DNA of 36,407 nt, taken from contig JANQDY010000264.1 of NCBI GenBank assembly GCA_028278625.1, positions 1 through 36,407 on the forward strand, given 5' to 3'. Position 1 is the first letter of the stretch. Each line of letters starts with the position of its first letter. The translations under genes were made by a program, and so were the position numbers. Positions 25,191 through 34,238 of this stretch are shown in pieces. The notes below the pieces were generated by a model, which was given only the letters and a program-made list of their open reading frames with translations, was not told where the DNA came from and searched no databases. Source of the stretch: Thermodesulfobacteriota bacterium (lineage in GTDB: Bacteria; Desulfobacterota; DSM-4660; Desulfatiglandales; Desulfatiglandaceae).

Positions 25191-26375
25191 ATGCCAGAAA
25201 CAGTAAAAGTGAAAAACGTGGGACTTCGGGGCGTTACCGTCGCAGATACCAAAATCAGTTTCATCGACGGTAATAACGGCGTTTTGCTGTATCGCGGATA
25301 TCGGATCGAGCAGTTGGCGGAGGTCTCCACATTCATGGAGGTGGCCTACCTCATTCTGCACGGGGTTTTGCCCACCAAGGCGGCCCTTCGCGAATTTGAG
25401 GCGGTTGTTAAAGAAGCCAGGCCCTTGCCGGATTATGTGATCGACAATCTGAGAAACCTTCCCGTGGATGCGGCCCCAATGGACGTTCTCCAGTCTTCCG
25501 TCGCGGCCCTTGCCATGTCGGACCCTGATCTTGGGGATGATTCAAGGGCCGCCAATGTGAACATGGCCGTTCGTTTACTGGCCCGCATGCCTGTGCTGGT
25601 AGCCGCCTGGCACAGAATCCGGCAGGGGTTGGATCCGTTGCCCTCTGATGATTCCCTGCCCCATGCCGCCAATTTCCTATGGCTGTTTCACGGTGAAAAA
25701 CCGGATCAGGAAATGGCCCGGGACCTGGACACGTGCCTGGTGCTCCACGCGGACCACACTTTCAACGCATCCACCTTTGCCTGCCGGGAGGTGGTTTCCA
25801 CCAGGGCTCACATTTACGCCGGTGTTTGTGCGGGTATCGGGGCCCTTTCCGGAAGCCTTCACGGCGGCGCCAATGCCCGTGTGATGAAAATGCTGTTGGA
25901 ACTTGAAAATGAAAAGGACGTGCCCGGATGGGTCGAGCAGGTGCTGGCGGGCGGCGGAAGGATTATGGGCATGGGGCATGCGGTTTACAAGACCATGGAC
26001 CCGCGGGCCAGATACCTGAAGCGCATGGCCGGGCGCCTTGGGCGGAAAACAGGACAGGAACGATGGCATGAACTCTCAACCCAGGTGGAGGAATACGGTA
26101 TCAAGGCCTTTCGCGAAAGGGGCAAAGAGAACATTCTGCCAAACGTGGATTTCTACAGCGCCCCGGTGTACCATATTATGGGGATTCCCCTGGACTTTAT
26201 GACACCCATTTTCGCCATTTCTAGGGTTTCCGGATGGTGCGCGCACATCATTGAAGAGAAATTTGCCGATGCTCAGGGAAAGCCTGCCCTTTACCGGCCG
26301 AAAGCAGAATATGTGGGTGAATACTGCGGGTTGACAGGCTGTGAATATGAACCGATCGAGGAGAGGGCGTCTTGA
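25191..26375 (+). CDS. gltA: Citrate synthase (short bacterial/archaeal type)
   Basis: Citrate synthase condenses oxaloacetate and acetyl-CoA to citrate. The catalytic residues are all present: H224 in GSLHGGANARVM, H263 in MGMGHAVYKTMDPRA and D320 in NVDFYSAPVYH. The N-terminus is the short form (GVTVADTKISFIDGNNG, then LLYRGYRIEQLAE), like the dimeric Gram-positive/archaeal enzymes, not the NADH-regulated hexamer of enterics. A 2-methylcitrate synthase cannot be fully excluded, since the families overlap. GGAGG precedes the ATG. It sits between the kinase-ferredoxin unit and a [2Fe-2S] ferredoxin. Central carbon metabolism in an organism with at least a partial citric acid cycle. Confidence 0.92.
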   Translation: MPETVKVKNVGLRGVTVADTKISFIDGNNGVLLYRGYRIEQLAEVSTFMEVAYLILHGVLPTKAALREFEAVVKEARPLPDYVIDNLRNLPVDAAPMDVLQSSVAALAMSDPDLGDDSRAANVNMAVRLLARMPVLVAAWHRIRQGLDPLPSDDSLPHAANFLWLFHGEKPDQEMARDLDTCLVLHADHTFNASTFACREVVSTRAHIYAGVCAGIGALSGSLHGGANARVMKMLLELENEKDVPGWVEQVLAGGGRIMGMGHAVYKTMDPRARYLKRMAGRLGRKTGQERWHELSTQVEEYGIKAFRERGKENILPNVDFYSAPVYHIMGIPLDFMTPIFAISRVSGWCAHIIEEKFADAQGKPALYRPKAEYVGEYCGLTGCEYEPIEERAS

Positions 26376-26430
26376 TCTTCATTTAAGAACAATCACCTGG
26401 AACTGAAATTGCGTTATGAAGGAGGGCCGT

Positions 26431-26727
26431 ATGGCTGATCAAAAAGAATCTCCCTATGTGTGTCATGTTTTCGTGTGTACCAATGATCGGGGTGGAAAGA
26501 AGAAATCCTGCGCCGACAATGACAGTCCTGCCATTCGCAAGGCCCTGAAAGGGGCTGTCAATGACAAGGGATGGAAGGGAAAGGTCCGTGTATCCCAATC
26601 CGGGTGCATGGGCCTTTGCGCAAAGGGTCCCAATGTGATGATTTACCCCCAGAAAGTCTGGTTTTCCCACGTTTCAATGGAGGATGTGGATCTGATTGTC
26701 TCAAAGATCGGTTCCTTCGTTGACTAA
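26431..26727 (+). CDS. Thioredoxin-like [2Fe-2S] ferredoxin domain protein
   Basis: A 98-residue protein with cysteines spaced as in the thioredoxin-like [2Fe-2S] ferredoxins (NuoE/HydA-associated or free-standing (2Fe-2S) type): HVFVCTNDRG...SCAD at the N-terminus and SGCMGLCAKGPNVMIYP in the second half. The final GLCAKGPNVMIYP loop is the hallmark. It probably carries electrons between soluble enzymes. GAAGGAGGG precedes ATG 26431. It lies between citrate synthase and glucose-6-phosphate dehydrogenase in the same direction. The partner is unknown. Confidence 0.88.
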   Translation: MADQKESPYVCHVFVCTNDRGGKKKSCADNDSPAIRKALKGAVNDKGWKGKVRVSQSGCMGLCAKGPNVMIYPQKVWFSHVSMEDVDLIVSKIGSFVD

Positions 26728-26774
26728 GCAATAAAATCGATAAAGAGTAATCATCGTTTTAAAAGGATATCCCA

Positions 26775-28358
26775 ATGGGGCAACCGAAGGAATCGGTTCA
26801 TGACGGCTCAGACACCTTAATATCCACGACCGCCTTCCCTTCGGGCGATGGGGCGGGATTCTGTCTTCTGGACCAGGCGCCTGAACCCTGCGTGGTGGTG
26901 GTTGTGGGGGCTTCAGGGGATTTGACCGCCAGAAAAATCGTTCCGGCCCTGTACAACCTCTACATCAATGGGGGGTTGCCCGACCGCTTTTTCTTGTTGG
27001 GGTGCGCCCGTACGGATTTGACAACGGACGCGTTCCGGGATCGGATGAAAGAGGCCCTTTTGCGCGCGGATCTTTATGATCCGAAACAATGGAAGGGATT
27101 TGCGCACCTGTTGCATTATCAGCCGATCGCTTATGATGATCCGGCGTCTTTTGAAAAGCTGGCCGAGGGGATCAAAAAACTGGACCTTGAATTCAAGACC
27201 GGCGGCAACAGGCTCTTCTATCTGGCAATCCCTCCCAATCTCTACAAATCGACGGCCCAAATGCTGGGGTTGGTCGGTCTTGGGGCATCGGACACGGAAA
27301 ACCACGGGTGGACCAGGATTGTGGTTGAAAAACCGTTCGGCAGGGACCTTGGGACCGCCATCGATCTGGACAATACGCTGCACAGGTATTTCAAGGAATC
27401 CCAGATCTTCAGGATCGATCACTATCTGGCCAAGGAAACGGTTCAGAATATTCTAATGTTCCGGTTTGCCAACGCCATATTCGAACCCATATGGAATCGT
27501 CGCTACATTGATTCGGTCCATATTATCGCCGCGGAATCGCTCGGTGTGGAACACCGGGCCGGCTATTACGATCAGGCCGGTGTTTTGAGGGACATGTTCC
27601 AGAACCACATGATGCAGCTTCTGGCGCTGACGGCCATGGATCCGCCGTCTCTGTTTGAGGCGGATCGGGTGCGTGATGAAAAGGTGAGGGTTTATCGAAC
27701 CCTACGTCCTTTTCCAACGGAGAACCTGTGGGACTATCTGGTGCTGGGGCAATACGGTTCCGGGGAAGTGGATGGAAACAAAGTCCCGGCCTACCGTGAA
27801 GAGGCAGGGGTCAGGTTTGATTCTCTGATCCCCACCTTTGCCAGTATGAAGGTCTTTCTGGACAGCTGGAGATGGCAGGGGGTCCCCTTTTTCCTCACCT
27901 CGGGAAAGCGGCTTGCCCGAAAGCTGACGGAAATCGTCATCCGGTTCAAAGAGGTTCCCCATTCCCTTTTTCGAAGTACCCTGGGGGAGCATATCACCAC
28001 CAACCAGCTGAATCTGGGGATCTATCCCGACGAGCGGATAACCCTCAATTTCCAGACCAAGAACCCCGGTGCCAAAGTCTGTCTGCGATCCGTTACCATG
28101 GATTTTAACTATTACCAGAATTACACCGGTCCCATGCTCGATGCCTATGAAAAAGTGCTGTTGGATTGCATGCTGGGGGATCATATGCTGTTCTGGCGGA
28201 AGGATGGCCTCGAGTTGTGCTGGTCCTTTCTAACCCCCATTTTGCAGGAGTGTGAAACCTGCAGCGGCCGGTCCGACATGCTGTTGCCCTATGTATCCGG
28301 TTCCTGGGGACCGGATGCCGCCAGGAAACTCCAGACCCCGTTCCACCAGCAAGGGTAA
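26775..28358 (+). CDS. zwf: Glucose-6-phosphate 1-dehydrogenase
   Basis: This enzyme oxidises glucose 6-phosphate to 6-phosphogluconolactone with NAD(P), opening the pentose phosphate route. The nucleotide site GASGDLTARK begins at G45, the active-site helix reads RIDHYLAKETVQN (H216, K220), and QNHMMQLLAL and FEPIWNRRYID are also family-typical. The N-terminus is about 30 residues longer than usual and has an acidic, serine-rich stretch. Length 527 is slightly above the normal 490-510. AAAGGA precedes the ATG. It is the last plus-strand gene of this block; a convergent glycosyltransferase follows after 33 bases. No 6-phosphogluconolactonase is adjacent in the window. Confidence 0.95.
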   Translation: MGQPKESVHDGSDTLISTTAFPSGDGAGFCLLDQAPEPCVVVVVGASGDLTARKIVPALYNLYINGGLPDRFFLLGCARTDLTTDAFRDRMKEALLRADLYDPKQWKGFAHLLHYQPIAYDDPASFEKLAEGIKKLDLEFKTGGNRLFYLAIPPNLYKSTAQMLGLVGLGASDTENHGWTRIVVEKPFGRDLGTAIDLDNTLHRYFKESQIFRIDHYLAKETVQNILMFRFANAIFEPIWNRRYIDSVHIIAAESLGVEHRAGYYDQAGVLRDMFQNHMMQLLALTAMDPPSLFEADRVRDEKVRVYRTLRPFPTENLWDYLVLGQYGSGEVDGNKVPAYREEAGVRFDSLIPTFASMKVFLDSWRWQGVPFFLTSGKRLARKLTEIVIRFKEVPHSLFRSTLGEHITTNQLNLGIYPDERITLNFQTKNPGAKVCLRSVTMDFNYYQNYTGPMLDAYEKVLLDCMLGDHMLFWRKDGLELCWSFLTPILQECETCSGRSDMLLPYVSGSWGPDAARKLQTPFHQQG

Positions 28359-28391
28359 ACGCCCGGTTTGAGGTGTCGCCCGGGTCGCCGA

Positions 28392-29147
28392 TTATCTTTC
28401 AGGGGAAAACAACTCGGAACGGAGGATTCCCATTCGATTGAGCCTGTACAGCATGGCTGTCTCAAGGCACCCGAACCCGTATTCAACACTCCTTCTGAAA
28501 TTGATGGAAGAGGCTTCCGGAAAATACCGCGTGGGGCAACTGATCTCCCCGATGGTGTAGCCCAGCCACAGGATTTGCGCCAGAATTTGATTGTCAAAAA
28601 GAAAATCATCGGAATTCTTCTCAAAAGGGACCTTCATAAGAAGCTCCCGGGTGTAGGCGCGATAACCGGTGTGAAATTCCGATACTTTGCTTTTCAAAAG
28701 GATGTTTTCCACAAAAGTCAGGAACCGGTTGGCCACATACTTCCACCATGGCATGCCCCCTTTGAGCGCATACCCGCCCAGGATCCGAGACGCCAGTACG
28801 CAGTGATACCCGCCATAAACGATCATGGCCGCCATGGCGGGGATGAGTTTGGGCGTGTACTGGTAATCGGGATGGACGATGATGACGATATCCGCTTTCT
28901 CTTTCAGTGCCAGCCGGTAGCAGGATTTCTGGTTGGCCCCGTAGCCCATATTCCGGGAATGGGCGTGAACGGTGACATTGGGTAGGGAGCGTGCGATCCG
29001 CTCGGTTTCGTCCTGGCTGTTGTCATCCCCTAAAATCACCGAATCCACCATGCCCAGCCCGATGACTTCCCGATAGGTTCTCATGAGGGTCCGGGCCGCA
29101 TTATAAGCGGGCATCACCACGACGATTCTTTTTTCGCCCAACATCAT
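28392..29147 (-). CDS. Family 2 glycosyltransferase (dolichol-phosphate-mannose-synthase-like)
   Basis: A GT-A fold enzyme of 251 residues. VVVMPAYNAARTL is the donor-binding start, GDDNSQDET holds the metal-binding acidic pair, and YGANQKSCYRLALKEKADIVIIVHPDYQYTP spreads over the next part; I quote only pieces. It resembles the polyprenyl-phosphate sugar transferase (DPM1-like) group, which loads a sugar onto a lipid carrier. There are no obvious C-terminal membrane segments. Start is ATG 29147 (a second ATG follows immediately). It lies at the edge of the surface-polymer region, convergent with zwf and divergent from the IPTL-CTERM gene. The donor sugar is unknown. Confidence 0.85.
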   Translation of the reverse strand: MMLGEKRIVVVMPAYNAARTLMRTYREVIGLGMVDSVILGDDNSQDETERIARSLPNVTVHAHSRNMGYGANQKSCYRLALKEKADIVIIVHPDYQYTPKLIPAMAAMIVYGGYHCVLASRILGGYALKGGMPWWKYVANRFLTFVENILLKSKVSEFHTGYRAYTRELLMKVPFEKNSDDFLFDNQILAQILWLGYTIGEISCPTRYFPEASSINFRRSVEYGFGCLETAMLYRLNRMGILRSELFSPER

Positions 29148-29492
29148 TCATCCCCGCGTTTTCAAGAACGGACGGTTTTCCCTTTTTCCATTTTAGATGA
29201 GCCTCCCTTATCCAACGCATGGTCCATTTCGGCCCGTTTTGGCGCCGGTTGAATAGTATCTGAGAGTCGCTGGAACTTCAACAACCTTCTTCTCCGGTTT
29301 TGACCCAGCTGTCATTAGCCGTCGAATCGGATGGCAATCATGTGCGGAATATTAATGAAAAGTGGTGAGGCTTTTTGACTTTTGATAAGATTTTACTTGA
29401 CATGCGGCGTCCGTTTTCTGATAAAATTCACCCTGCTTATTTCTTTAAAGGGCAACGAAAGAGTTATTGACCCACAGAAAGGGAGAGGAAAG
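29148..29492. other. Divergent intergenic region with promoter
   Basis: This 345-base gap lies between the glycosyltransferase gene on the minus strand and the IPTL-CTERM gene on the plus strand. It holds a clear candidate promoter at 29397-29427 for the latter. I see no gene and no riboswitch. The leader from about 29434 to the ATG is roughly 60 bases. Confidence 0.55.
29397..29427 (+). promoter_or_regulatory. Predicted sigma-70-like promoter for the IPTL-CTERM gene
   Basis: TTGACA at 29397-29402 is a perfect -35. Two overlapping -10 choices follow: GATAAA with a 17-base spacer, or TAAAAT (5 of 6) with a 19-base spacer. It lies about 65 bases upstream of the ATG at 29493. Confidence 0.6.
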
Positions 29493-30290
29493 ATGGCAAA
29501 GGTTTTGAGAGCGCTTCTTGTCGTTGGTTTGGTATTGCTTCTAACAAATAGCGTCGGTGCAACGACCCTTTCCGGAAGAGGGGCTCAGGAGATCAGGGCC
29601 GCCGCGGCATTCACCGTTGACATGTGGTGCCTTGGCGCGGGCCCAACCACGAGGAACACCTACCCGAGCCAGCAACTCACCTTCGGCGCGGCGGCCACCA
29701 GCGCCCCTTTTGCCCGTACGAATTTTTTTCCCGCCTACACCGATGCCACCTATGGCTGTGGTCAGGTAGATGAACTCCAGATCAATACCGCCGGATATAC
29801 CGGCCGGGTTCAGGCGGTGGTAAAATACGATCTCAGCGGAAGTGGTGCCACGGCGGCAAATATTCAGGGTGCTTCCCTGACCTTTGATGTCAGCGATTTC
29901 CACAGAACAACCAATATTGCAACGGACATGGCTATCGGGGTGTATGACATGCAGGCGGCCCAAAAAGCCAATGGCAATGTGAATACCAATACCATCTACC
30001 CCCTGGGAACCCAGATCGATGTGATAAATGTCTCTTTTACGGCGGGACAGTCATTCACCGTTGACGTCACCGATGCCGTCAAAGCCGATTTGCAGGCGGG
30101 CAGAACCATTTCCGGGTTTATCCTTTATCCGGAAAACACCCGGACGGGCCTTGAGGAGGTGTCGTTTACGGATCCGGTCCTGGCCATCAATCCCATTCCC
30201 ACCATGACGGAATGGGGAATGATCGTTTTCGCCCTGTTGCTGGTTGGTTTCGCCCTGTGGACCGTTAAAAGGAGAAGAAAAGCGCTCTAG
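29493..30290 (+). CDS. Exported IPTL-CTERM surface protein
   Basis: The start ATG 29493 follows GGGAGAGG. A signal peptide (AKVLRALLVVGLVLLLTN, cleavage near GVGA/ATT) leads into about 200 residues of beta-rich sequence with carbohydrate-binding or DNRLRE-like features: VVKYDLSG, GASLTFDVSDFHR, FTVDVTDAVKADL and GFILYPENTR. The C-terminus is a sorting tag: IPTMTEWG, a hydrophobic span (IVFALLLVGFALWTV) and KRRRKAL. In the family, IPTL-CTERM tags are read by an exosortase-like enzyme for surface anchoring. The gene stands alone between its promoter and a terminator, next to glycosyltransferases. Its function is unknown; surface matrix is a reasonable guess. Confidence 0.85.
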   Translation: MAKVLRALLVVGLVLLLTNSVGATTLSGRGAQEIRAAAAFTVDMWCLGAGPTTRNTYPSQQLTFGAAATSAPFARTNFFPAYTDATYGCGQVDELQINTAGYTGRVQAVVKYDLSGSGATAANIQGASLTFDVSDFHRTTNIATDMAIGVYDMQAAQKANGNVNTNTIYPLGTQIDVINVSFTAGQSFTVDVTDAVKADLQAGRTISGFILYPENTRTGLEEVSFTDPVLAINPIPTMTEWGMIVFALLLVGFALWTVKRRRKAL

Positions 30291-30321
30291 TTCCGACACC
30301 TGTCCCGCTTAATTGATATAT

Positions 30322-30356
30322 AAAAAGGCCTCCCTCTCAGCGGGGAGGCTTTTTTG
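30322..30356. terminator. Bidirectional hairpin terminator
   Basis: GCCTCCC and GGGAGGC form a 7-bp stem around an 8-base loop, with AAAAA before it and TTTTTT after it, so it can work from either side. It lies 32 bases after the IPTL-CTERM stop and ends 12 bases before the stop of the convergent radical SAM gene. Confidence 0.85.
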
Positions 30357-30367
30357 TTTCTTTGACA

Positions 30368-31606
30368 TCAGTACCCCATCAACCCGCAACACCTGGAACA
30401 GACCGGCATAAGCCCTTGTTCTGCAATGCTCTTGCGGAACCGCACGTAGGCCTTGGAATGCCACAGGTCATGGATGTTTTCATTCTTGATATTGCCCACC
30501 ACGTAATCGTGATAGTCCCGGCAGGGTGACACATCTCCATTGCTGTTGATTTCGATTGCCTGATAAATGGAAACACACTTGTTAAACCCAAACCGAAAGC
30601 GGTGGTCCGTATAGTACCGCTTAAGGTTATCTTCCGTCAACGCCACATTCGGAATAAGGGTAACGGGAGGCTCGCCCCACCTGTTCGAATGGTTCAGAAG
30701 GGTTTGGATCTGGTTGTTCAGGAGGCGATAGTCGTCCGGCTTCCACCCGCCGATCCAGCCCCTGTGACGGGTGGGAACAAAGCCAAAGCGGCCATTGAAA
30801 TCGGCTTCATGGGCTTGGGCCCGCCCCGGGCTGATCCACCAGGACAGGTAGAACACGAAAAAATCGACCTGCTTTCGAAAGGCTTTGTAAATGGCGGTCA
30901 GCCGGTGGAGGTTCTCTTTGGAAATGACGGTTAGAGATGCGATGATCGGCAGGGTTTTATGCCGTCTGATTCTCAAAGAATTCAGCTTTTCGAGCCCTTC
31001 TCTGATATCGTCAAAATTGCTCTTGCGTCCGGCAGAAGGAGGTCTCAAATGGTCGTGGAGCTCCCTTGTGTCTCCGTCAATGGATACCTGACAAAGAAAA
31101 AGGGGGGCGTCAATCAGTCGTTTTGCGGCGGATGCCAGACCGGTTCCGTTGGTTGCGATGGAAGTGGGCAGTTTAAGGGACGAAGATCTCTCAATGAGGT
31201 CCAACAGGCCCTTATAGAGCATGGGCTCCCCTCCCCAGAAATAGACCAAAGGGCGGTGATCATTTGAAACCAGGTCGGAAAACACTTCACAATAGCGGCC
31301 TGGGGACACTTCCTCCTTTTTCAATTGCGCCAGGTTTTCCGAAAGCAGGAATCCGTTTTCTCCCCATTGTCCGCAGGTGCGGCACCGAAGGTTGCAGCGA
31401 TCGGTGATACGAAAGCTTGCCTGCCGGATTTTGCGGGCTTTACCGCCATTGGCATTGGGATAAAGGAAATCAAACAGCCATTTTTCGCCCTGTAGTTTGG
31501 CCAGCCGGGTCCAGATCCATGGATGCTTCAACATGGGAAGGGAATATTTCAGGACGACACTTGGATGGATGCTGCTTTTCCGCTGGGGCTTTTTCATCAT
31601 TTCCAT
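30368..31606 (-). CDS. Radical SAM protein with C-terminal SPASM-like domain
   Basis: The first iron-sulfur cluster motif is CNLRCRTC (C71, C75, C78), followed by YFWGGEPMLY with the usual GGEP turn and SIDG (SAM binding). The C-terminal part holds further cysteines (FNKCVSIY, VSPCRDY, PVCSRCCGL) of the SPASM type that hold extra clusters. Such enzymes modify peptides or proteins, or less often small molecules. The gene is convergent with the IPTL-CTERM protein and divergent from the nucleotidyltransferase gene 157 bases upstream. No RiPP precursor is certain nearby (see the tiny ORF at 31690). Start may be ATG 31606 or the MMKK ATG just inside. The substrate is unknown. Confidence 0.85.
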   Translation of the reverse strand: MEMMKKPQRKSSIHPSVVLKYSLPMLKHPWIWTRLAKLQGEKWLFDFLYPNANGGKARKIRQASFRITDRCNLRCRTCGQWGENGFLLSENLAQLKKEEVSPGRYCEVFSDLVSNDHRPLVYFWGGEPMLYKGLLDLIERSSSLKLPTSIATNGTGLASAAKRLIDAPLFLCQVSIDGDTRELHDHLRPPSAGRKSNFDDIREGLEKLNSLRIRRHKTLPIIASLTVISKENLHRLTAIYKAFRKQVDFFVFYLSWWISPGRAQAHEADFNGRFGFVPTRHRGWIGGWKPDDYRLLNNQIQTLLNHSNRWGEPPVTLIPNVALTEDNLKRYYTDHRFRFGFNKCVSIYQAIEINSNGDVSPCRDYHDYVVGNIKNENIHDLWHSKAYVRFRKSIAEQGLMPVCSRCCGLMGY

Positions 31607-31689
31607 TTCGTATTTCTTACGGGGGGGAACTCTCCGGTATCAAAAAATCTGGTTGATGAACGCTGGTATTTGAGATAGACAAATATAGC

Positions 31690-31767
31690 ATGGATATTGG
31701 CTTTATCACAAACCTTGATCCTGAACAACTCCCTTCAATGCGAGAGCAATTGGGACCAGAAAGATGA
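31690..31767 (+). CDS. Tiny 25-residue ORF overlapping the nucleotidyltransferase start
   Basis: ATG 31690 opens a 25-codon frame (begins MDIGFITNLDPEQL, ends LGPER) whose TGA overlaps the ATG of the next gene by 4 bases (ATGA). There is no strong ribosome binding site. It could be a leader that couples translation, a small peptide, or a chance frame. In a region with two radical SAM proteins a RiPP-like peptide is conceivable, but it has no cysteines and no known leader motif. Weak call. Confidence 0.3.
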   Translation: MDIGFITNLDPEQLPSMREQLGPER

Positions 31768-32963
31768 GACCGACGACATTTGAGGAGCTAGAAGACCCCG
31801 TGGAACCGACACCTGAGTACAAGCATTTTTCGCCCCAAACGGATTCAGATCCATTGACCTTATATTTGGCGAAGGTTCTGAGAAATGAGCCGGTCGCGCC
31901 GCCGCTTCGGTCTCAGGAGCAGTGGCTTTCCTTTTTTGATAAAATGGGAAGACCGTCAGTTCCATTGCTCTATTGGAAGTTCAAAGAAGCGCCTTCGGAT
32001 TGTCGGCCACCCCGCCAGGTCCTTGACTGGATGAGAATCCGGTTCTTGGCCAGCAGAGCCCGTTCCATTTGTGCCCAACACCAGCTCTCTGAATTGGTTT
32101 CCCTATTCGGTTCGGAAGGGATAGAGCCGCTGGTGCTCAAAGGTGCGGCCCTGGCTCAGACCGTTTACCCTAATCCGGCCCTACGCCATTCGGATGATAT
32201 TGACATTCTGGTTCGCCCGGAACAATTCTCCGGGGCGTGCGATCTTTTGGAAAGGTGTGGATGGGAGTCAATCGACAATATATTCGACCCCACAAAAAAA
32301 GCCCACGTTGCCGAATCCTTCAAGCATTCCGATCACAGAAAAAGGTACCTCCCATTGGATTTGCATAGAGACCTCCATTCCTGTCTTCGATTCAACAGTG
32401 AAACGGAGATTCCGGCGCTTTTTGAGAGGGCCCTTCGCGTGGAAAGCTCAGGCGTTTCATTCCTCACCCTGCATCCGGTGGATGCCTTGATCCATGCGAG
32501 CCTGCATTTTACCCTGCTTCATCGAGGGCCATTTCGGCTGATCTGGATATATGATTTCGTTTTGCTGGCGGAAACGCTTAAAGGACAACGTGATTGGTCC
32601 CTGCTCCAAGCGCGTAGCGTAACCATGCATGCCCGGCTGGCGGTTGAGCGCTGTTTAAAACTGGCTGAAGCGTGGACCGGATTGCGGATGCCGACACCTT
32701 TTGATGATTTTTCCAGGTGGCCGAAAGCGGACGCTACCGAAAGGGATATGGCCGGCCATACAAGTACGTGGAAGGAGCGTACGGAAAGCGCTTTCAAGTA
32801 CTATTGGCCGGCCTCCTCGGGATTGAAAGAGAAGTCTTGGTTTCTATTTCGTACCTGTTTTCCGTCTATCCGCTATATGAGGGTGACCCATCCCTCCTCC
32901 CGTGATGGTATGTTATGGAAGTCCTATGTGAAACGTTGGGCAAAATGGACGAAACGGATATAA
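31764..32963 (+). CDS. Family-5 nucleotidyltransferase (NTP_transf_5-like)
   Basis: The core is LVLKGAALAQTVY followed by RHSDDIDILV, whose aspartates (D144, D145, D147) match the metal-binding DxD of nucleotidyltransferases. The preceding LKG and later VHASLHFTLLHRG-like helix (here IHASLHFTLLHRGP) are typical of the uncharacterised family-5 group, frequently encoded in polysaccharide and peptide-modification loci. Length 399 is usual. The N-terminal 100 residues appear helical and are not recognised. There is no strong ribosome binding site before the ATG, so translation may depend on the tiny overlapping ORF. What it transfers, and to what, is unknown. Confidence 0.8.
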   Translation: MRPTTFEELEDPVEPTPEYKHFSPQTDSDPLTLYLAKVLRNEPVAPPLRSQEQWLSFFDKMGRPSVPLLYWKFKEAPSDCRPPRQVLDWMRIRFLASRARSICAQHQLSELVSLFGSEGIEPLVLKGAALAQTVYPNPALRHSDDIDILVRPEQFSGACDLLERCGWESIDNIFDPTKKAHVAESFKHSDHRKRYLPLDLHRDLHSCLRFNSETEIPALFERALRVESSGVSFLTLHPVDALIHASLHFTLLHRGPFRLIWIYDFVLLAETLKGQRDWSLLQARSVTMHARLAVERCLKLAEAWTGLRMPTPFDDFSRWPKADATERDMAGHTSTWKERTESAFKYYWPASSGLKEKSWFLFRTCFPSIRYMRVTHPSSRDGMLWKSYVKRWAKWTKRI

Positions 32964-32993
32964 AACCGATGTCAGGCAATCCCTCGGTCCATC

Positions 32994-34238
32994 CTAAGAC
33001 AGCATTGATTCATACAACCGCAAATACTGATGTGCAACACTGGTTGATGAAAATGCTTGTTCCAACTTCGCTACCCATTGGTCCCTTTCATTTCCTTTAA
33101 ATGTATCCGTGGTGATCGCCCATTCGATGCCGTCCGCCAGACGATGACGATCAAAGGCCGGTGCCAAATATCCGTTCCGTTTATGGGCGATCATGTCGGG
33201 GAGACCTCCCACGCGAAATCCAACACAGGGAACAGAGCAAGACAAGGCTTCAAGCACTGTCTGACAGAAGGACTCCTCCATTGACGGGGCAACGAAAACG
33301 TTGGCCGTAGCGTAAAGGGACGCCAGCCGTTCATCATTTTCAATAAATCCTAAATATGTGGTTTTAAGGCCCGTGTGGGGGGGGCTTGAGGGCGCTGGGG
33401 CACCGAAAATCACCAATTCCGCCTCTTTGGTCCTGCCGCGGGAAGAAAGGATTCTTAAAGCCGATTGAAGGGATTTGAAGCCTTTTCTCGGATCCGTGGT
33501 GCACTTGATGCCACCTGTAAGGATGATTTTCCTTTTGTCTGAAAATCCCCATGAGTCACGAGCGGACCTCCGATCAGTCGGTTTGAAAACCCTGGTGTCC
33601 AGGCCGAAGGGAATGGTTCGAATCGGGTAATCGCGGAACAAGGAACTGGTTTTGGCGCACTCTTTCATCCAGTTGCTGGGGGCCACCACTTTGAGATTAA
33701 GCCCGTTCCAGTATTTTTTTTTCTGACCCCATATGAAACGGGAGAGATCCTTTTCTCGATGGGAGGACAATTGCGGGCACGAACCGCACGATTGGCGATA
33801 ACGGTTGCAGTTCTCAGAAAAATGGCAGCCGCCCGTGAATGGCCACATATCCGTGAGGGTCCATACGAGAGGCGTCCCGAAGGAGCCCAAGGCCCGAACG
33901 GGCAGGAATCCGCGGCCCACCCAGTTCAGATGGACCAGGTCCGGCTTTCGCCGTCTTACCTGGCGGAGTAGGTCATTCCATCGCCAGCCCACACTCCAGG
34001 TGGTCCATCGGCGCCGTGGATAACGGATCAGGGGGAGAAGGTCCGTTAAATAATCCGGACCCGGAAGCTTTTGTGTGAAGGAGGAACCGATGCTGATGAC
34101 GGACGGGTCACGGCTTCTTTTATCCCAGACCAGCAGTTGGGAGTTGACGCCGGCCTGCCGCAATCCTCTATGGATTCGATAAACGGCCCGGGCCGCGCCA
34201 CCGGTGATGTCATAGGTGTTCAAAAGGAGGATCTTCAT
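32994..34238 (-). CDS. GT4-type glycosyltransferase
   Basis: The ATG at 34238 is chosen because AAAGGGGG lies just upstream and it yields the canonical start KILLLNTYDITGGAARAV. The GT-B fold is evident, with a Gly-rich donor site and the C-terminal MEESFCQTVLEALSCSVPC block carrying the two glutamates of the EX7E motif near residues 350-358. Domain order (N-terminal acceptor, C-terminal donor) and length (414) fit GT4 retaining enzymes that add hexoses to polysaccharides. It overlaps the next gene by 4 bases (ATGA), placing it in a three-gene minus-strand unit with two more glycosyltransferases. The sugar is unknown. Confidence 0.88.
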   Translation of the reverse strand: MKILLLNTYDITGGAARAVYRIHRGLRQAGVNSQLLVWDKRSRDPSVISIGSSFTQKLPGPDYLTDLLPLIRYPRRRWTTWSVGWRWNDLLRQVRRRKPDLVHLNWVGRGFLPVRALGSFGTPLVWTLTDMWPFTGGCHFSENCNRYRQSCGSCPQLSSHREKDLSRFIWGQKKKYWNGLNLKVVAPSNWMKECAKTSSLFRDYPIRTIPFGLDTRVFKPTDRRSARDSWGFSDKRKIILTGGIKCTTDPRKGFKSLQSALRILSSRGRTKEAELVIFGAPAPSSPPHTGLKTTYLGFIENDERLASLYATANVFVAPSMEESFCQTVLEALSCSVPCVGFRVGGLPDMIAHKRNGYLAPAFDRHRLADGIEWAITTDTFKGNERDQWVAKLEQAFSSTSVAHQYLRLYESMLS

